Assembly (NCBI GenBank): GCA_964602595.1
Contig: CAZRRO010000006.1
Coordinates: 62,001 to 126,000, forward strand
Source: CAIWAH01 sp964602595
Lineage (GTDB): Bacteria > Verrucomicrobiota > Verrucomicrobiia > Limisphaerales > UBA9464
DNA length: 64,000 nt
Direction of reading: 5' to 3'
Shown: piece after piece, positions 26,684-36,500 of the stretch
How positions within the stretch are numbered: position 1 is the first letter of the stretch
How the letters are laid out: every line of letters starts with the position of its first letter
Program-made: the position numbers and the translations under genes
The notes under the pieces: model-generated
The model's input: only the letters and a program-made list of their open reading frames with translations
Database searches by the model: none
Told to the model about the DNA's origin: nothing

Positions 26684-27355
26684 TTAAACCAGTTCCCCCA
26701 CGGCCGCCGTCGTCAGCCGTCGCATCTTGGCCACCGCCTGCGTCAGGCTGTGCTGGCGGAAAAGGGCCGTGCCCGAGACGAAGGTGTCCGCGCCGGCGCG
26801 GGCGCATTCGCACGCGGTCTGGAGATTGATGCCGCCGTCCACCTCAATGCGGAAGTTCAGCCCAAGTTCCTTACGCCATGCGGCGACCTGCTGGATCTTG
26901 GGGACACATTCTTCGATGAACGGTTGCCCGCCAAAGCCGGGATTCACCGTCATCACGAGGATCAGGTCCACCTGTTCGAGGTAAGGCCGGACCTCGTTCA
27001 CGTTAGTTGGCGGATTCAGCGCGAGCCCGACCTTTTTACCGAGCGAACGAATCTTCCAGAGCAACGGCGTGACCTGGGAACCGAGTTCGACGTGGACGGT
27101 CAGGCCGTCGGCACCCGCCTTCACGAAGCCGTCGAAGAGTATCTCCGGTTTGCCGCACATCAGGTGGACGTCGAGGAACCGCTTGAAGTGCGGACGCACG
27201 GCCCGGACAACCTCGGGGCCGAAGGAAATGTTGGGCACGAACTGGCCATCCATGATGTCCAAGTGCAACCACTCGGCGCCGGAACGCTCGGCGCGGTCCG
27301 CCTCGTGGGCGAAACGTCCGAAGTCGGCGGCAAGCAGCGAAGGGGCGATGACCAT
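26684..27355 (-). CDS. rpe: Ribulose-phosphate 3-epimerase
   Basis: The 223-residue TIM-barrel enzyme has APSLLAADFGRF, WLHLDIMDGQFVPNISFG with metal-binding His and Asp, FLDVHLMC, VMTVNPGFGGQPFIEE and IEVDGGINLQTA, the full Rpe signature set. It interconverts ribulose-5-phosphate and xylulose-5-phosphate in the pentose phosphate pathway. ATG at 27355 gives the normal family length; the frame continues upstream through the ftsH terminator and is not coding there. Confidence 0.97.
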   Translation of the reverse strand: MVIAPSLLAADFGRFAHEADRAERSGAEWLHLDIMDGQFVPNISFGPEVVRAVRPHFKRFLDVHLMCGKPEILFDGFVKAGADGLTVHVELGSQVTPLLWKIRSLGKKVGLALNPPTNVNEVRPYLEQVDLILVMTVNPGFGGQPFIEECVPKIQQVAAWRKELGLNFRIEVDGGINLQTACECARAGADTFVSGTALFRQHSLTQAVAKMRRLTTAAVGELV

Positions 27356-27403
27356 GTGCGGGCGCAGGGTGGTGAAGCGGTGCCGGCCGGTCAACGGGCC
27401 GAA

Positions 27404-27432
27404 ACAAAAACGCCGCGGGAATTCCGCGGCGT
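27404..27432 (-). terminator. Intrinsic terminator after ftsH
   Basis: On the minus strand, ACGCCGCGG / CCGCGGCGT forms a 9-bp stem around a 5-base loop and is followed by TTTTTG. It begins about 20 bp past the ftsH stop, which separates ftsH from rpe. Confidence 0.9.
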
Positions 27433-27452
27433 CGATGATCTTCAATTCACTC

Positions 27453-29468
27453 TCAGGCGGCCGCCGGGGCCGGCGAACCAAAGCCCGGCAGCTTGGGCGG
27501 GACAGGCTTCACGACCTCGGGCAGCGGTGTGCCGGCCTGCGCGCCGGACGGAGGATCAATTTCGCCCGGCTTCACGGGCGGCGGGGTGAAGGTTCCGGTG
27601 TTGACGATGTCCGAGACCTGCTGGCCGTCGAGGGTCTCGTAGTCGAGCAGCGCCTGAGCGATGAGGTCGAGCTTGTCGCGGTGGGTCTCGATAATCGTCT
27701 TCGCAGTGTGGTAACCCTCGTCGATGATCCGCTTGATCTCGCCGTCAATCTGCTGGGCGGTGGATTCGCTGTATTCCTTGGACCGCATCATGTCGCGGCC
27801 GAGGAACACGAACTCATTCGCCTCGCCGTATAGCACCATGCCGAGTTTGTCGCTCATGCCGTAGTGCATGACCATTGCCTTGGCCATGCTGGTGGCCTGC
27901 TGGATGTCACCGGCCGCTCCCGTCGAGACATCGTTCGTGACCAATTCCTCGGCGATCCGGCCCGCCATGGTCACGGCGATGAGGTCCTGAAGCTCCTTCT
28001 TACGGCGATTGTGCAAATCGTCCTTGGGCAACCACATCGTGGAACCCAGTGACTGGCCGCGCGGGATGATCGTCACCTTGTGGAGCGGATGAGTGTGTTC
28101 CAGCAGAACGTTGACCAAGGCATGCCCGGCTTCGTGCCACGCGGTGCCGCGCTTCTCGGCGTCGGTCATTGCCATGCTCCGGCGTTCGCGGCCCCAGCGC
28201 ACCTTGTCGCGGGCCTCCTCAAGTTCCGCCATGCCGATGGACTTGCGGCTGGCGCGGGCGGCAATGAGGGCCGCCTCATTGAGCAAATTGGCCAGTTCTG
28301 CACCGGAGAAGCCGGGCGTGCCTCGCGCGATGATGGAAAGGTCCACCGAACCGTCGAGCTTCACGTTCTTCGCATGAACCTTGAGAATCGCTTCCCGGCC
28401 ACGGACATCGGGCAAATTAACGGTGACCTGACGGTCAAAGCGACCAGGGCGCAGCAACGCCGGGTCCAGCACGTCGGGACGGTTGGTCGCCGCGATGATG
28501 ATGATGCCTTCCTGGGTGTCGAAGCCGTCCATCTCGACAAGCAGGGCGTTGAGCGTTTGTTCCCGTTCATCATTGCCGCCGCCCAAACCGTGGCCACGGG
28601 AGCGACCGACCGCGTCAATTTCGTCGATGAAGATCAGGCAAGGCGTGGCCTTGCGGGCCTGTTCGAACATGTCGCGGACCCGGCTGGCACCGACCCCGAC
28701 AAACATTTCCACGAAATCCGAGCCACTGATGCTGAAGAACGAGGCGTCGGCTTCGCCGGCGATGGCCTTCGCCAAAAGCGTCTTGCCGGTCCCGGGAGGC
28801 CCGACCATGAGGATGCCCTTGGGAATCCGTCCGCCCAGCTTCTGGAACTTCTTGGGATCCTTCAGGAACTCGACCAGTTCAGAAACTTCCTCCTTGGCCT
28901 CCTCGACCCCAGCGACGTCCTTGAAGGTGGTCTTGTTCTTTTCCTTGCTGAGCAGCCGGGCCTTGGACTTGCCGAAGCTGAGCGCACCTTTGCCGGCCGC
29001 ACGAATCTGCCGGATGAAGAAGAACCAGATCAGCGCGCCCACCAGCACGATCGGCAGGAGGCCGACAACGATGTTGAGCAACAGGCTGTTGTTGTCGACC
29101 GACTTGAAGGCGCCGCTACGGAGCAGTTGCTGCACGTCGTCCTCGACCAGCACCGTCTCGACCATGAACGGCACGCTGACCATGTTGGTCTTGCCGGCCT
29201 CGGCCGCGCGATACTTGCCGCGGATCACCCGTTGCACGGCGGACTGGGAGCTGAAGTTGATTTCGCCTGACTCCACCATGCCCGCCTCCACGAGGTCGAA
29301 AAGCTCCTTGTAGGAGATCGACTTGTAGCGGGGTTGGGTGCGGTTCTGGAAGAACAGCAGCAGCGGAATCAACGCGGCGATGGCGAGCCAGACGATCCAG
29401 GTGCGGGCTTGAAATCCCGAGCCTCCCCCGGAGTTGTCCTTGCGGCTGCTATTGTCGTCTTCAGGCAT
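27453..29468 (-). CDS. ftsH: ATP-dependent zinc metalloprotease FtsH
   Basis: The 671-residue membrane AAA protease has two transmembrane helices (about 23-40 and 129-152) flanking a periplasmic FtsH_ext domain. Walker A is GPPGTGKT (223-230), Walker B is CLIFIDEIDAVG, the second region of homology is ATNRPDVLDPALLRPGRFDR, and the zinc site is HEAGH (445-449) with Asp near 521 (GAAGDIQQAT) as third ligand. It extracts and degrades membrane and short-lived soluble proteins. The 40-residue C-terminal tail is proline-rich and variable. It is divergent from aroE; its own terminator follows. Confidence 0.98.
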   Translation of the reverse strand: MPEDDNSSRKDNSGGGSGFQARTWIVWLAIAALIPLLLFFQNRTQPRYKSISYKELFDLVEAGMVESGEINFSSQSAVQRVIRGKYRAAEAGKTNMVSVPFMVETVLVEDDVQQLLRSGAFKSVDNNSLLLNIVVGLLPIVLVGALIWFFFIRQIRAAGKGALSFGKSKARLLSKEKNKTTFKDVAGVEEAKEEVSELVEFLKDPKKFQKLGGRIPKGILMVGPPGTGKTLLAKAIAGEADASFFSISGSDFVEMFVGVGASRVRDMFEQARKATPCLIFIDEIDAVGRSRGHGLGGGNDEREQTLNALLVEMDGFDTQEGIIIIAATNRPDVLDPALLRPGRFDRQVTVNLPDVRGREAILKVHAKNVKLDGSVDLSIIARGTPGFSGAELANLLNEAALIAARASRKSIGMAELEEARDKVRWGRERRSMAMTDAEKRGTAWHEAGHALVNVLLEHTHPLHKVTIIPRGQSLGSTMWLPKDDLHNRRKKELQDLIAVTMAGRIAEELVTNDVSTGAAGDIQQATSMAKAMVMHYGMSDKLGMVLYGEANEFVFLGRDMMRSKEYSESTAQQIDGEIKRIIDEGYHTAKTIIETHRDKLDLIAQALLDYETLDGQQVSDIVNTGTFTPPPVKPGEIDPPSGAQAGTPLPEVVKPVPPKLPGFGSPAPAAA

Positions 29469-29626
29469 ATTTGCGGCGCGGTGAAGCTACCACTGGAGGG
29501 GGGCGGTGCAAGGCGCGTTTGCCCGGAATAGCGCGGGCCGGGCGCGTCCACGGCGTTCGCGGTGGACCCGGCCCGCTCGCTGGGATGCTTGCGCCAGTGC
29601 GGGCGTCTCCGCCACCTTTCGCGGGC

Positions 29627-30550
29627 ATGACTCCGCAGTTCGCCAGTCCGCTCTCCGCCAACACCCGGTTGGCGGCGGTGTTTGGCGCACCCATCCGGCA
29701 CTCCGCCTCGCCGGCCATGCACAACGCCGCGTTGGCCGCGCTCGGGCTCGATTGGCGCTACGTGGCCTGCGAAGTCGCGCCGGAGAAACTGCGTGAAGCC
29801 CTCGAAGGTGCCCGGACCCTGGGCTTCGTCGGCGTGAACCTGACCGTGCCGCACAAGCTGCTCGCCGTGCCGCTCCTGGATGAGCTCGACGATTCGGCCC
29901 GCCTCTGGGGCGCGGTGAACACGGTCGTGTTCGAGTCCTTGGACACCGTAGGCGAGTGGAAACCAGTGGGCCAATTGCCGACGGTCACTGGACCAGTCCG
30001 GACGAAGGGCTACAACACCGATGCGGACGCCATCATCCGTTCCCTGCGGGAAGACCTCGGCATCGAACCCCGTTCCGCCCGCGTTCTTTTGCTGGGTGCC
30101 GGCGGAGCGGGCCGGGCCGCCGCGCTGCGGCTCGCCGACGAAGGCGTAGAGGAACTCTGGCTGGTGAATCGCACGACCGCGAAGGCCGAGGCCATTGCCG
30201 AGGAAATCGCGTTGCGATTTCCCGCGGTGGACGTCCGCGTCGGCTATCCCGGGGCCGAGGTGGAGATCGTGCTCAATGCCACCTCGCTCGGCCTGAAGCC
30301 CGACGACGGCCTGCCGTTCGACTCCGCCGCCTTCGCCCTGGAACGCGCCGACGGCGTGTATGACATGATTTACCGACCGGCTGAGACACCGCTGTTGCGG
30401 GCGGCCCGCGCGGCCGGCTGCCGGACTGCCAACGGGCTAGGCATGCTGCTCTATCAGGGAGCCGCCGCCCTCGAACTGTGGACGGGCCAACCGGCGCCGG
30501 TGGAAGTCATGCGCACGGCCCTGCAGGCGGAAATTTACCGACACGCGTAA
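29627..30550 (+). CDS. aroE: Shikimate dehydrogenase
   Basis: The 307-residue protein has FGAPIRHSASPAMHNAAL (shikimate-binding Ser), GVNLTVPHK (catalytic Lys), TKGYNTDADAI, the NADP loop LLLGAGGAGRAAAL, VLNATSLGL and NGLGMLLYQGA, the complete AroE pattern. It reduces 3-dehydroshikimate to shikimate for aromatic amino acids. A short insertion (SLDTVGEWKPVGQLPT) before TKGYNTD makes it a little longer than usual. ATG 29627 is preferred; 29585 is an in-frame alternative. The prepilin peptidase gene starts 2 bp after its stop. Confidence 0.95.
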   Translation: MTPQFASPLSANTRLAAVFGAPIRHSASPAMHNAALAALGLDWRYVACEVAPEKLREALEGARTLGFVGVNLTVPHKLLAVPLLDELDDSARLWGAVNTVVFESLDTVGEWKPVGQLPTVTGPVRTKGYNTDADAIIRSLREDLGIEPRSARVLLLGAGGAGRAAALRLADEGVEELWLVNRTTAKAEAIAEEIALRFPAVDVRVGYPGAEVEIVLNATSLGLKPDDGLPFDSAAFALERADGVYDMIYRPAETPLLRAARAAGCRTANGLGMLLYQGAAALELWTGQPAPVEVMRTALQAEIYRHA

Positions 30551-30552
30551 GC

Positions 30553-31686
30553 ATGGATACCTTCTACGGCATTCCCTACGAGCACCTCTACGACGGCCCG
30601 TTCCGGACTCCGTTCCATTTGTGGACGATCAATTTCCTGCTGTTGGGCCTCATCGTCGGCAGCTTCCTGAACGTGGTCATCTACCGGCTGCCGCTGGACC
30701 TCAGCACCGTCACCCCGCCGTCCCACTGCCCGAAGTGCAACACCCGGATTAAGCTCCGGCACAACCTGCCGGTGTTGTCCTGGTTGCTGCTTGGCGGCCG
30801 GTGCGCCTACTGCGATGCAGCCATCCCACCCCGTTACGTGCTCGTCGAGGCGTTCACCGGCATGACCTTTCTCGGGACTTGGCTGGCGTTTGGCCGGACG
30901 GAGCCGCTGATGGCCCTCGCTCTTTGCATTCTCTTCGCCGGCTTCATCGCCGCGACCGCGATCGATCTGGAGCACTACATCATTCCCGACCAAATCACTG
31001 TGGGCGGCATCTTCGCGGGTTTCGCCTTTGCCGCACTCGCACCGGCCTTGGTCGGCGCCGCCACCGCGGTGGGCGGGATGAAATTCAGCGCCTTGGGCGC
31101 GCTGGTCGGCGGCGGACTCGTCTACGCGGTTCTCCGCGGCGGCAAGCTGCTGTTCGGCAAACAGCGGGTCAGCATCCCGGATGGCACGACCATCACCTTC
31201 ACGGAGGAGGCGATCGAGCTGCCCGACGGCAAAGTCTTCTACGACGAGGTGTTCTACCGCACTTCGGACACCGTCGTGCTGGAAGCCCGCCGACTGGAAT
31301 TGACGGACCGCTGCTATTGGAACCAACCGGTCCGCCTGGCCCTGAAGCAGGACCCGCCCCTGCTCCAGATCGGCGCGGAGAAGTTCGACGCCTCGCAGGA
31401 ACCGTTCATGCGGGTGGAGACCGACAAGGTCACCCTGCCCCGGGAAGCCATGGGCTTCGGCGATGTGAAGTTCATGGCCGGCATTGGCGCATTCCTCGGG
31501 TGGCAGGCCACAATCTTCTCCCTCCTCGCCAGTGCCGTGCTGGGCTCCTTGGTCGGTGTCGGCCTGATCCTGGCCCGCAAACGGGATTGGTCTGCCCGAC
31601 TGCCCTACGGCCCATTCATCGCCGCCGCGGCCACGCTCTGGGTTTGGGGCGGAAAAGAGTGGTTCTTCCGCCTATTTGCCCGCTGA
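30553..31686 (+). CDS. Type IV prepilin peptidase with an internal insert
   Basis: The 377-residue A24 peptidase has an N-terminal LIVGSFLNVVIYRLP and a cytoplasmic zinc site with CPKC (59-62) and CAYC (84-87), so the N-methylase domain is present. Catalytic aspartates are at TAIDLEHYIIPD (Asp 138) and GFGDVKFMAG (Asp 304). It cleaves and methylates prepilins or pseudopilins such as the one at 38378-39154. About 96 residues (202-297), polar and beta-rich, are inserted before the second aspartate, where ordinary PilD has a short loop; this accounts for the extra length. It is probably co-transcribed with aroE. Confidence 0.93.
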   Translation: MDTFYGIPYEHLYDGPFRTPFHLWTINFLLLGLIVGSFLNVVIYRLPLDLSTVTPPSHCPKCNTRIKLRHNLPVLSWLLLGGRCAYCDAAIPPRYVLVEAFTGMTFLGTWLAFGRTEPLMALALCILFAGFIAATAIDLEHYIIPDQITVGGIFAGFAFAALAPALVGAATAVGGMKFSALGALVGGGLVYAVLRGGKLLFGKQRVSIPDGTTITFTEEAIELPDGKVFYDEVFYRTSDTVVLEARRLELTDRCYWNQPVRLALKQDPPLLQIGAEKFDASQEPFMRVETDKVTLPREAMGFGDVKFMAGIGAFLGWQATIFSLLASAVLGSLVGVGLILARKRDWSARLPYGPFIAAAATLWVWGGKEWFFRLFAR

Positions 31687-31696
31687 ACGGGCCGAG

Positions 31697-33529
31697 TTAT
31701 TCCACCGTGACCCGGTAGAACTCCACCCCGCTCGCCGCCGGCGCCACGCTGACGGAAGCGGGGCCGCCGCTCGCCGGAACTGAAACGACTGCCCCGGCAT
31801 CCCAGTCTCCGCTTGCGAGGGCAGCCCGACGTTGGAGGCGATAGCTACGGCCCGCCTCGGCAACAAAGCCCAGCACCAAGCCACTGCCGCTAACGCTGCC
31901 GGAAACCACGGGCGCAACCGGTGCGGTTGCCTCCGCCTCCCAGTTCGCCCCGTCGTTGCCAAACAAGGCAGGGCCCTTGCGGACCAAGGCCCGCCCGGTG
32001 CCGTCGGCCGCCACGGGCCATGGGGCAATCGGCAGGTAGCTCACCTCCTCGATCAGCACGTAGGGAACAAAACCGGCGTCCGGGCGGGGCGGCAACTGCG
32101 GTGGATCGGGTTGGTAGAGCTCAATCGTTTCCCCCGCGTTGTTCAGCGCATTGGTCCACGGGCCGTAAATCTGGACGCCGGCGGCAATCGAGTTCTTGAG
32201 CCGGAACGAAACTGGGTTTGTCGCTACCACCAGCAACTTCTCGCCGGCGGCCAGCGTGACGCCGGTGGGCAGGTCAAAGTCCACCGCATTGCGCAGCCGC
32301 CAGGTGTTGGTGGGATAGGCGGGATCGTAGAGGGTCACCGACGTCGTGGTGACATTCTGCAACTCGATGAACTCATCGCCGCCGTCCGCCGGATGATACT
32401 GAATGCGGCTGATCGCGACGGGGCCGACCGCGGGATAAGCGTTGCTGGCGCCGAGGCCAGTTCGGAACACCGCTAGGAATTCCTCCGGAAACGACGCGTC
32501 AATCACCGTCCCGAACGTCTGCCGGCTCATCGGGGTCAGCTTGCCCGTGCCATCCGGATACCGACCCAGGCCACGGCCGTTGGCGGTCGCACCGAAAGTC
32601 ACCGCGTCCATCCAGTTGAGGAGGTTACCGGCCGCGTCGGCGCTGACCAGGCAGGCCTCGTCGCCATTGGCCGAATTGAACGTGAACGAGGGATTGTCCC
32701 CGGTGGCGTCGGGATTGAAGCCCGCGGCGGAGCCGGTGCCCGCCAGTTCGTAAAACACCTTGTAACCGCCCGCGGGGATGATCGTGCCGGTCGGAATCCT
32801 GAACTTCTTGGGATTCTCCCGGTTGTTGGACAAATACCACCCCCCGATGGCCAAGGGTTGGGCGGTGAGGTTCAGCAGTTCAATCGCGTCCTCGAACGGC
32901 GGATCCGTGTGGGCGAGGATTTCGTTGATGACCACCTGCTTCAGCGGGCCGACTCCGGCCCGGCCGGGCGAACCTTGGTATTCCGTGCTCGAGCGCCAGT
33001 TGGCGGGATCATTGAGGTCGCCCTGCGGATCGACCAATTCGAGGGAACTCCCCTTCCCGTCGGCCCGCGACGGCCAATCACCCGAACTGTCGTAAGTGAA
33101 GCTGAGCAGAGTCGTGCCATTGGCCGCGATCAGTTGCACCGTGTCGCCCTGATCGCTCAGCTTGCCGGAGAATCCGGAGGTGATCGTGATGGCCGTGCCA
33201 TAACGCGCCTGAAAGGTGGAACGCTTTGCCGGCACCACGAGGAAACCGCCCGCCGGGATGGTCGTGCCCGCCGGGAACACGAATTCGACGGCGTTCGTCA
33301 GGTAGGCGCCGCCGAGGCTGACGGCCGCCCCTGAGACGTTGGCCAACTCAATGAACTCATAGTCAGCCGTGGATTCGACACCCGTCGGATCGGCCAATGG
33401 CGAATACATCAGCTCGCTGATCACCAACGCCCGCTGGGCGGCAACCGCGGAGTTCGCGGCCAACACCGTCAACCAGACCGTCAGCCAAACCCGCAATCCC
33501 CTGCGGGCGAACGAAGGGCAAACACGCAT
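31697..33529 (-). CDS. Secreted lamin-tail-domain protein
   Basis: The 610-residue protein has a signal peptide (VWLTVWLTVLAANSAVAAQ). It then carries three lamin-tail-like modules: VISELMYSP with YEFIELANVSG (about 32-155), VINEILAHTDPPFEDAIELL (about 195-300) and ISRIQYHPADGGDEFIELQN (about 380-480). The C-terminus (SYRLQRRAAL, GVEFYRVTVE) is the same kind of closing beta module as in the LamG proteins. Bacterial LTD proteins are extracellular and of uncertain function, often linked to nucleases or calcium-binding surface proteins. ATG 33529 gives the best signal peptide; 33553 is also in frame. It follows the giant Ig-like gene by about 65 bp. Confidence 0.78.
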   Translation of the reverse strand: MRVCPSFARRGLRVWLTVWLTVLAANSAVAAQRALVISELMYSPLADPTGVESTADYEFIELANVSGAAVSLGGAYLTNAVEFVFPAGTTIPAGGFLVVPAKRSTFQARYGTAITITSGFSGKLSDQGDTVQLIAANGTTLLSFTYDSSGDWPSRADGKGSSLELVDPQGDLNDPANWRSSTEYQGSPGRAGVGPLKQVVINEILAHTDPPFEDAIELLNLTAQPLAIGGWYLSNNRENPKKFRIPTGTIIPAGGYKVFYELAGTGSAAGFNPDATGDNPSFTFNSANGDEACLVSADAAGNLLNWMDAVTFGATANGRGLGRYPDGTGKLTPMSRQTFGTVIDASFPEEFLAVFRTGLGASNAYPAVGPVAISRIQYHPADGGDEFIELQNVTTTSVTLYDPAYPTNTWRLRNAVDFDLPTGVTLAAGEKLLVVATNPVSFRLKNSIAAGVQIYGPWTNALNNAGETIELYQPDPPQLPPRPDAGFVPYVLIEEVSYLPIAPWPVAADGTGRALVRKGPALFGNDGANWEAEATAPVAPVVSGSVSGSGLVLGFVAEAGRSYRLQRRAALASGDWDAGAVVSVPASGGPASVSVAPAASGVEFYRVTVE

Positions 33530-33593
33530 GGCGCAACGTGGCAAACAAACCATCGTCACGCCAGTCGGCGGCGATTTTCCCGCCCGGCCTCCG

Positions 33594-36500
33594 CTACCGC
33601 TTCCGGACCGCCCGATAGAATCGCACCTCCGCGCCGACCGGGCCGGTGTCCTTGGCGAAACCGCCACCCTGCTCCGGCGCGAAGGCTCCGGCCGGGAGCC
33701 AGGAGTTCAGGTCGCCGCTGACTTCAAGGTCGAACTCGGCCCCGTCCAGCAACGCGGCCGCTTCCAACGACACCTGCAAGGAGCCGTCCGGCAAAGGATC
33801 CACGCCGACCAAACGTCCGGCTGACTGGGCCGGAACTCCGCCGTCCACGTCATGGATGGGCAGGCTCAATCCGTCGAACGAGACCACGCCCTTGGCTTCG
33901 CGGCGTCCGCCCGTCACGACGTAACTGACCACCGGATTCACTCCGGCGAAGAACGGCCCCCAGCGAAGCGTTTGGCTGGCCGCCGCCCACGCACCGTCGC
34001 TCGACACCTCAACCGCGGTGGCACCTTCGGGCAGGCGTTCCTCGACCGCAAAGGCACGGGTCCCCGGCGCCGCCAGCACCCGGAGCGATACGAGGACCGA
34101 GCCGTCTGCCCGGGGCGTCCGGACGCGCAACGCCGTGCCGGCCACCGGCAAATCCGCCGCTTCGCCCGGCGGCCCGGCATCGGTGGCCAGGCCGTTCTCC
34201 CAGTCGCGGGCGCTGCCGGCGGCAGTCGCGGCCGGCCGGTAATTCTCGCCGCCACGCCACAGCGCGGCAGCGCGCGTCACGTAATCGACTGGGATCGGAT
34301 TGGGAGCAACGGGCCACACCTGCTCCCGTTTCCACGCGGCGGCATAGGCCGTCAGTTCATTGGCGCTGATCGCATCGTCGCCCGGGTCACGGTCGGCCGG
34401 GTGCCGCGAGTGGCCGCGCAGGACTGTGTCGCCACCAATCGGGAAACTCACGCCATCGGCGGACCCACGGCCGCTGAACTGGGCTAGGTCCACGACCAAG
34501 TTAGGCCGGACGTCGTAGGTCAACGTGCGGGGCTGGGCGTCGAAGAAAGGCCCGAACTTTACCTTGCCCGTCGAGGGATCCCACACGCCGCCGTCGCCGA
34601 CGCTGACCACCTGCCAGAACGGATGCTCAAATCCCGGAGCCCCGGGCGTCGGCAGGGCAAACGGCGGCTGATCCTCCACCACATAGGCGGCAACCGACGC
34701 GGCCGGCTGGGCCACGAGGCGCACCGTGAACTCGGCGCCCGCCTGGTAACTGGCCGGCAATTCCCGCCGCACCGCCAAGCCCGGATTCGTCTGTTCTCCG
34801 ACCGTCAAACGGAGCGGCCGCGAGCGCACCATGCTGCCGTCGGCCCGGATCCCGCGGGCCGTCAGCGTATGTTCGCCGACCGGCGGGTTGCTCCACTCAA
34901 ACCGGTGCGGCAACGGCGCACCGAGCCCAGGGCGGCAGGTCTCGCAGGAATAGGTGGAACGCCCGATCAATGTTTCACCCGCCAGGTATTCGAGCTCGAA
35001 CAGGAGGCCGCCAGGGTCGGTCGCGGTCACTTCCAGGGGAATCGTCTGACCGCGCGGGAAACGCGCCCCGTCGGCCGGGCTGTTCCAAACGATGCTCGCG
35101 CTTACGCCCGCGGCCGTGACCCGCACCGGCGGTGATTTGACCGTGCGATCCGCAAGATCTTGGACGACCAGTTCATGGGAGCCCGCCGTCAACCGGACGG
35201 TGAAACCGTGGGTTACTTCCTCGTCGGGTCCTGGTGCCCGAATGAAGTCGAGGTGGGATTCGCCCGCCGGTTGCCCGTCCACCAGCAGCACGACATCGGT
35301 GATGCCACCGACCCGCCCGATGCCAACCGCCACCACGTCCACCGGCGTCTCCGCCGGCACGGAACTGCCATCGACCGGCGTCTTGATCGTCAGGCGTGCC
35401 GCGGACTCGGCCGGCAGCACGCGCACCACGACTGGCACGGTGGTCGCTTTCCCGCCCGGCGAAAAACTGCCCACGGCCGTCAGCACATAGCTGCCGGGCT
35501 TTTCCGGCTGCCATTCCAATCGGTTGTGCAGCTCGCGACCGGGCGGAATCAGTCCGGCCATCAGGCAGGCCACACAGCTTTCCCCGATCCGGTTGCCGTT
35601 GGCGAAAAACTCCACGGTGGTCACCCAGCCCGACGGGTGCTGCCCCACGGTGTCGATGACGACTGTTTCACCCGCCTTGAATGTCGCGCCATTGACGGGT
35701 GTCGTGATGGTCAGGCCCGGTGCCTTCGCCTCGCCCACCCGGATCACGACGGGCGCCGCCGCCACCTTGCGGTCGGCGCCAAACTGCCCGACGGCGGTCA
35801 GCACGTAACTGCCCGGCAGCTCCGGCTTCCAGCTGAGCTGATTGTGCAGCGGCGTGCCAGGCATCACCAACGCGTCGATCACACAGGCGTGACAGGTCTC
35901 GCCAATCTTCAACCCGTTGGCGAAGAACTCGACCTGATTGACCACACCCTCCGGATCCACGCCCTCGGTGTCGATGAGGATGGAGTCTCCCAGCTTGAAG
36001 GCCGCGCCGTTCGTCGGCGTGAGGATGACCAACGACGGGGCCTTGGGTTCGCCCACACGGATCGTCACTGGGGCGGACTCCCAGAGATTGTTGGCAAAGG
36101 TCAGGGCCTGGGCGGTCAAGGCGTAGGTGCCGGCCGGGACATTTTTCCATTCGAATGTGGCGCTGAAAGGAGCGCCCTCGACCGGCGGCAGGCACCGGCA
36201 GGTGTCACAGCAATAGGGCACCTGGCCGATTTCAAGGCCATTGGCCAGGAACAGGATTCCGCCGATGGGCTGCCCCGGCACGACGGCGGTGGCGGACAGC
36301 GTCACGGTCGCCCCGGCCGGGAACTGGGTGCCCGAGGCCGTCAAGGTCACTTGGGGCATTTCCTCCGTCACATTCCGGATTTCGATGCTGGCTTCACTGG
36401 GTTCGCCGATGACGTAACTCGGCGGAAACGGCAAAAGGCTCGATCCCAGCGAGGCAATGGGCGGGTCAATGAGCCGCAGCGTCACCGATTCGGTGTCCTC

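Noticed and set aside
28080..29270. 396-codon plus-strand frame opposite ftsH
   Set aside because: ftsH is unambiguous on the minus strand, and this frame shows no family similarity.
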